Translations under genes and position numbers: made by a program
Assembly (NCBI RefSeq): GCF_001931675.1
Contig: NZ_CP014839.1
Span: 2,418,001-2,482,000 of the forward strand
From: Pandoraea thiooxydans
GTDB lineage: Bacteria > Pseudomonadota > Gammaproteobacteria > Burkholderiales > Burkholderiaceae
Direction: 5' to 3'
DNA: 64,000 nucleotides
The notes under the pieces: model-generated
What the model saw: the letters and a program-made list of their open reading frames with translations, nothing else
Database searches by the model: none
Told to the model about the DNA's origin: nothing
Shown: positions 61,683 to 64,000 of the stretch, one piece after another
Layout of the letters: each line of letters begins with the position of its first letter
How positions within the stretch are numbered: the first letter of the stretch is position 1

Positions 61683-62441
61683 CTAAATCTGAATCCCACC
61701 CGCGACCTCGATTCGCTGCGCGTTGACCCAGCCGAACTCCTCCGACAGGAGTGCCGCGATAACCGGCCCGACGTCTTCGGGCACGCCGGCGCGGCCGAGT
61801 GCGGTGTGATCGGCAACTGCCTTGTTGACCTGGGGATTGTCGCGCACGATGCCGCCGCTGAAATCGGTGGCAATGGCGCCCGGCGCGACGACATTGGCGG
61901 CGATGCGCCGTGGGCCGAGTTCCACGGCCATGTAGCGGGTCAATGCCTCCACCGCTGCCTTTATCGAGCCGTAGCCGATGCGGTTGGGCATCGCAAAGCG
62001 GGCGAGCCCCGAGGAAATGTTCACGATGCGGCCGCCGTCGTTGATCAGCGGCAAGAGCGTTTGCGTGAGAAACAGGACGCCTTTGAAATGGACGTTGTAG
62101 AGCTGATCCATCTCGGCTTCCGTAATGGTCTCCAGGCCGGAGGCCGATGAAATGCCGGCGTTGTTGACGAGGTAGTCGAAGCGCCGCGCGCCCAGCTCGC
62201 CGAGCGCCGTGCGAACCCGCTCGGCAAATCCGTCGAAGGCGCTTGCATCGCCGGTGTCGAGTTGCAGCGCGATGGCCCGCGCGCCCGCCTCGCCAACGAG
62301 CGCGACGACTTTTTCCGCTTCCGCCCGGTTGGATTTGTACGTGATGATCGAATGCACGCCGCGCCGCGCCAGACACAGAACGGCGTTGCGGCCGATGCCC
62401 CGGCTGCCGCCGGTGACGATCGCGATGTGATTGCTTGCCAT
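61683..62441 (-). CDS. SDR family oxidoreductase
   Basis: A 252-residue classical short-chain dehydrogenase. It has the TGGSRGIGRNA cofactor loop, NNAGI, the catalytic serine in VNISSGLARF and Y/K in GYGSIKAAVEAL. PGAIATDF is followed by a substrate loop. The lysine after the Rossmann strand (ITYKSNR) suggests a preference for NADPH. It converges on the first AraC gene and is divergent from the second AraC gene, 156 bases away, which is the likely regulator. Confidence 0.9.
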   Translation of the reverse strand: MASNHIAIVTGGSRGIGRNAVLCLARRGVHSIITYKSNRAEAEKVVALVGEAGARAIALQLDTGDASAFDGFAERVRTALGELGARRFDYLVNNAGISSASGLETITEAEMDQLYNVHFKGVLFLTQTLLPLINDGGRIVNISSGLARFAMPNRIGYGSIKAAVEALTRYMAVELGPRRIAANVVAPGAIATDFSGGIVRDNPQVNKAVADHTALGRAGVPEDVGPVIAALLSEEFGWVNAQRIEVAGGIQI

Positions 62442-62597
62442 GGTTCAGACCCTTTGTCGAGTTCCGTCAATGGATGTTGACGTGCGGGTCCATTATGTCC
62501 ACCCCGGGCCGGCGCTAGAATGCCGAAACCATCCAACTTTCTGCCTATTCCTGCCCGGTCGATGCCGGGTGGTGCAATCGCATGCGAGGAACCCGTT

Positions 62598-63533
62598 ATG
62601 TCGGACCGGTTGGCCGAAGCGCTGCTGCGCTATACGAACACGCATCCCGGCGAGAGTCCGCTCATGACGCCGATCGACGGCGTCGCCATTCTGCGGTCGG
62701 ATCACCCCAAGCCGCCCACCCCGATGGTGTCGAAGCCCGCCCTGTGCATCGTCGCGCAGGGTGCCAAGTGGGCGACGTTCGGCGGCAGCAAGCTGGTCTA
62801 CAGGGCCGGCCAGGCACTTCTGGTTGGCGTCGAAGCCCCTTCGATCGGGCGCGTCGTGGAAGCAAGCCCGGACGAGCCGTGTCTCGTGCTTGCCATTGAA
62901 CTCGACCTCGCCGTGATGCGCGGCGTCGCCGATGAGCTGGATGAACTGCCAGCGCGCAAAGACGAGACCGGCGCCGGCATCTTCGTCACCGACTTCGACG
63001 GCCCGCTCGCCGATTGCGCGCTGCGCCTGGTGCGCCTGATCGACACGCCGCAAGCGATTTCCGTGTTGCGGCCGCTCATCCTGCGCGAAATCTGCTATTG
63101 GCTGCTGACCGGCGCGCAAGGCGGCGCGGTCGCCGCGCTGACGCTGAAGAACGGGCCGTCGCAGCGGATCATCGGCGCGATCAACTGGCTGCGCAGCCGC
63201 TTCAGGCAAACCATCCGAATCGAGGAACTCGCCGAGCTGGCGCAGATGAGCCCCTCGGCGCTCCATCGCCAATTCAAGGCGCTGACCGCACTCACGCCGT
63301 TGCAGTACCAGAAGCAGCTAAGGTTGCTCGAAGCGCGCCGGCTGATGATTTCACACGCGGCCAGCGTCGAGAGCGCATCGTTCGAGGTCGGGTATGAAAG
63401 CGCCTCGCAATTCAGCCGCGAGTACGCCCGCATGTTCGGCAAATCGCCCAAGCGCGACGCGACGGCGATGCAACGCACGCTCCAGACCACTCGCTCCAAT
63501 GCCGCCCGGAAGAGCGCCAGCGGCGCGCATTAA
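62598..63533 (+). CDS. AraC family regulator with AraC_N domain
   Basis: A 311-residue regulator. Residues 20-165 match the AraC_N sensory domain (KPALCIVAQGAKWATFGGSKLVYRAGQALLVGVEAP). Residues 195-290 hold the double HTH (IRIEELAELAQMSPSALHRQFKALTALTPLQYQKQLRL, VGYESASQFSREYARMFG). GAGGA lies seven bases before the ATG at 62598. Members next to SDR genes commonly control them. It converges on the XRE-cupin gene. Confidence 0.9.
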   Translation: MSDRLAEALLRYTNTHPGESPLMTPIDGVAILRSDHPKPPTPMVSKPALCIVAQGAKWATFGGSKLVYRAGQALLVGVEAPSIGRVVEASPDEPCLVLAIELDLAVMRGVADELDELPARKDETGAGIFVTDFDGPLADCALRLVRLIDTPQAISVLRPLILREICYWLLTGAQGGAVAALTLKNGPSQRIIGAINWLRSRFRQTIRIEELAELAQMSPSALHRQFKALTALTPLQYQKQLRLLEARRLMISHAASVESASFEVGYESASQFSREYARMFGKSPKRDATAMQRTLQTTRSNAARKSASGAH

Positions 63534-63564
63534 TCACGCGCCGTGTAACGCGCCGCCAACGCGA

Positions 63565-64000
63565 TCAACCGCCTACCTTGTTGTCCGCCACGATGATCAG
63601 CACCTCGGTATTCGGCTCGACGCCTCGCAGGCGATGCCTGACCAGACCCGGAAACTGCGCATAATCGCCCTGGCGCAGAATCACCGAGTGCGCGGCGAGT
63701 TCGATTTCGATGGCGCCGGACAACACGAAGAAAATTTCGTCGCCGCCGTGAAAGGCCTCTTCGCCAAACACCGATTCGGCCGATAGCTGCAGCAGAAACG
63801 CGGTCGGGCTCTCGTTGCCATCGGCTCGGCTAAGCGGTGCGAACGCATATTTGCCGGCGTTCACGCGGCGCAATTGCCGCTCGGAGGCGCGCACCACGTG
63901 AAGAATGTCTTCGCCGACCTGCTCGCCCAGCAAGGATGCGACCGAGGTGTGCAGCGCCTGCGCCACCCGCACGAGCGCGGCGATCGACAGCGCCTTTTCC
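63565..64000 (-). CDS. XRE-cupin transcriptional regulator, N-terminus outside window
   Basis: This gene runs past the right edge; 144 codons are visible. The first visible residues, KALSIAALVRVAQALHTSVASLLGEQ, are the end of an XRE helix-turn-helix domain. A linker and a C-terminal cupin_2 domain follow, with FHGGDEIFFVLSGAIEIELAAHSVILRQGDYAQFPGLVRHRL and its metal-type HxxxxE and H residues. XRE-cupin proteins usually sense small metabolites and control an adjacent transporter or enzyme, which would lie beyond the window. Confidence 0.85.
   Translation of the reverse strand, partial: EKALSIAALVRVAQALHTSVASLLGEQVGEDILHVVRASERQLRRVNAGKYAFAPLSRADGNESPTAFLLQLSAESVFGEEAFHGGDEIFFVLSGAIEIELAAHSVILRQGDYAQFPGLVRHRLRGVEPNTEVLIIVADNKVGG

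Overview
The window is GC-rich, densely coded bacterial chromosome, most likely from a Burkholderiaceae-type betaproteobacterium. The evidence is a DUF3331 protein at the left edge, a stand-alone second-type EF-G, a pseudomonapepsin-like sedolisin, a pcaIJF cluster with an IclR regulator, and many regulator/enzyme pairs. I cannot name the genus from sequence alone. No rRNA, CRISPR array, intact insertion sequence or phage was seen. Two tRNA genes are present, tRNA-His(GTG) and tRNA-Pro(GGG).

Layout. 0-7.4 kb: a DHA2 drug exporter, small proteins, a short RHS protein with an unusual C-terminal domain, and two convergent peptidases (sedolisin S53 and serine carboxypeptidase-like S10). 7.5-14.6 kb: a MurA paralogue, fusA, small proteins, a pair of DnaA-box-like sites, an FMN reductase and the SrkA kinase. 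14.6-19.3 kb: a complete branched-chain-amino-acid-type ABC transporter. 20-22 kb: a three-gene, translationally coupled redox operon (secreted small protein, ferric-reductase-like flavocytochrome, cytochrome b5-like protein). 22-26.5 kb: MHS transporter with gamma-glutamyltransferase, a LysR regulator and an adenosine-specific kinase. 27-29.4 kb: a sugar dehydrogenase coupled to a GH37 trehalase. 29.5-36.7 kb: tRNA-His, dusA, pcaJ-pcaI-pcaF with divergent pcaR, an acyl-CoA synthetase and tRNA-Pro. 37-41 kb: an amino acid permease, amine oxidase and cupin operon facing a TetR regulator. 41-47.5 kb: diguanylate cyclase, acetyltransferase, MocR, NmrA-like protein, GST and WYL regulator. 47.7-50.3 kb: a marR-led efflux operon. 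56-64 kb: a run of regulator/oxidoreductase pairs (GlxA, DJ-1, SDR, DUF2867, epimerase, two AraC, SDR, XRE-cupin).

The most unusual part is 50.3-55.3 kb. It holds fragments of a MntA/HepT toxin-antitoxin module joined to a duplicated tail of the NmrA-like gene. Next comes an autotransporter with a 204-bp tandem repeat, and then a chimeric open frame. That frame joins the front half of a MarR regulator, in frame, to the last ~71 residues of the MFS exporter of the neighbouring operon. An 8-bp microhomology marks the join, and a decayed copy of a 38-bp perfect palindromic operator precedes it. The segment looks like the product of local duplication and deletion.

Several divergent promoters carry clear operator-like palindromes or direct repeats (pca, TetR, MarR, WYL, LysR), which makes the regulatory logic unusually readable. 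Functional links stated between neighbouring genes are inferences from layout unless noted.
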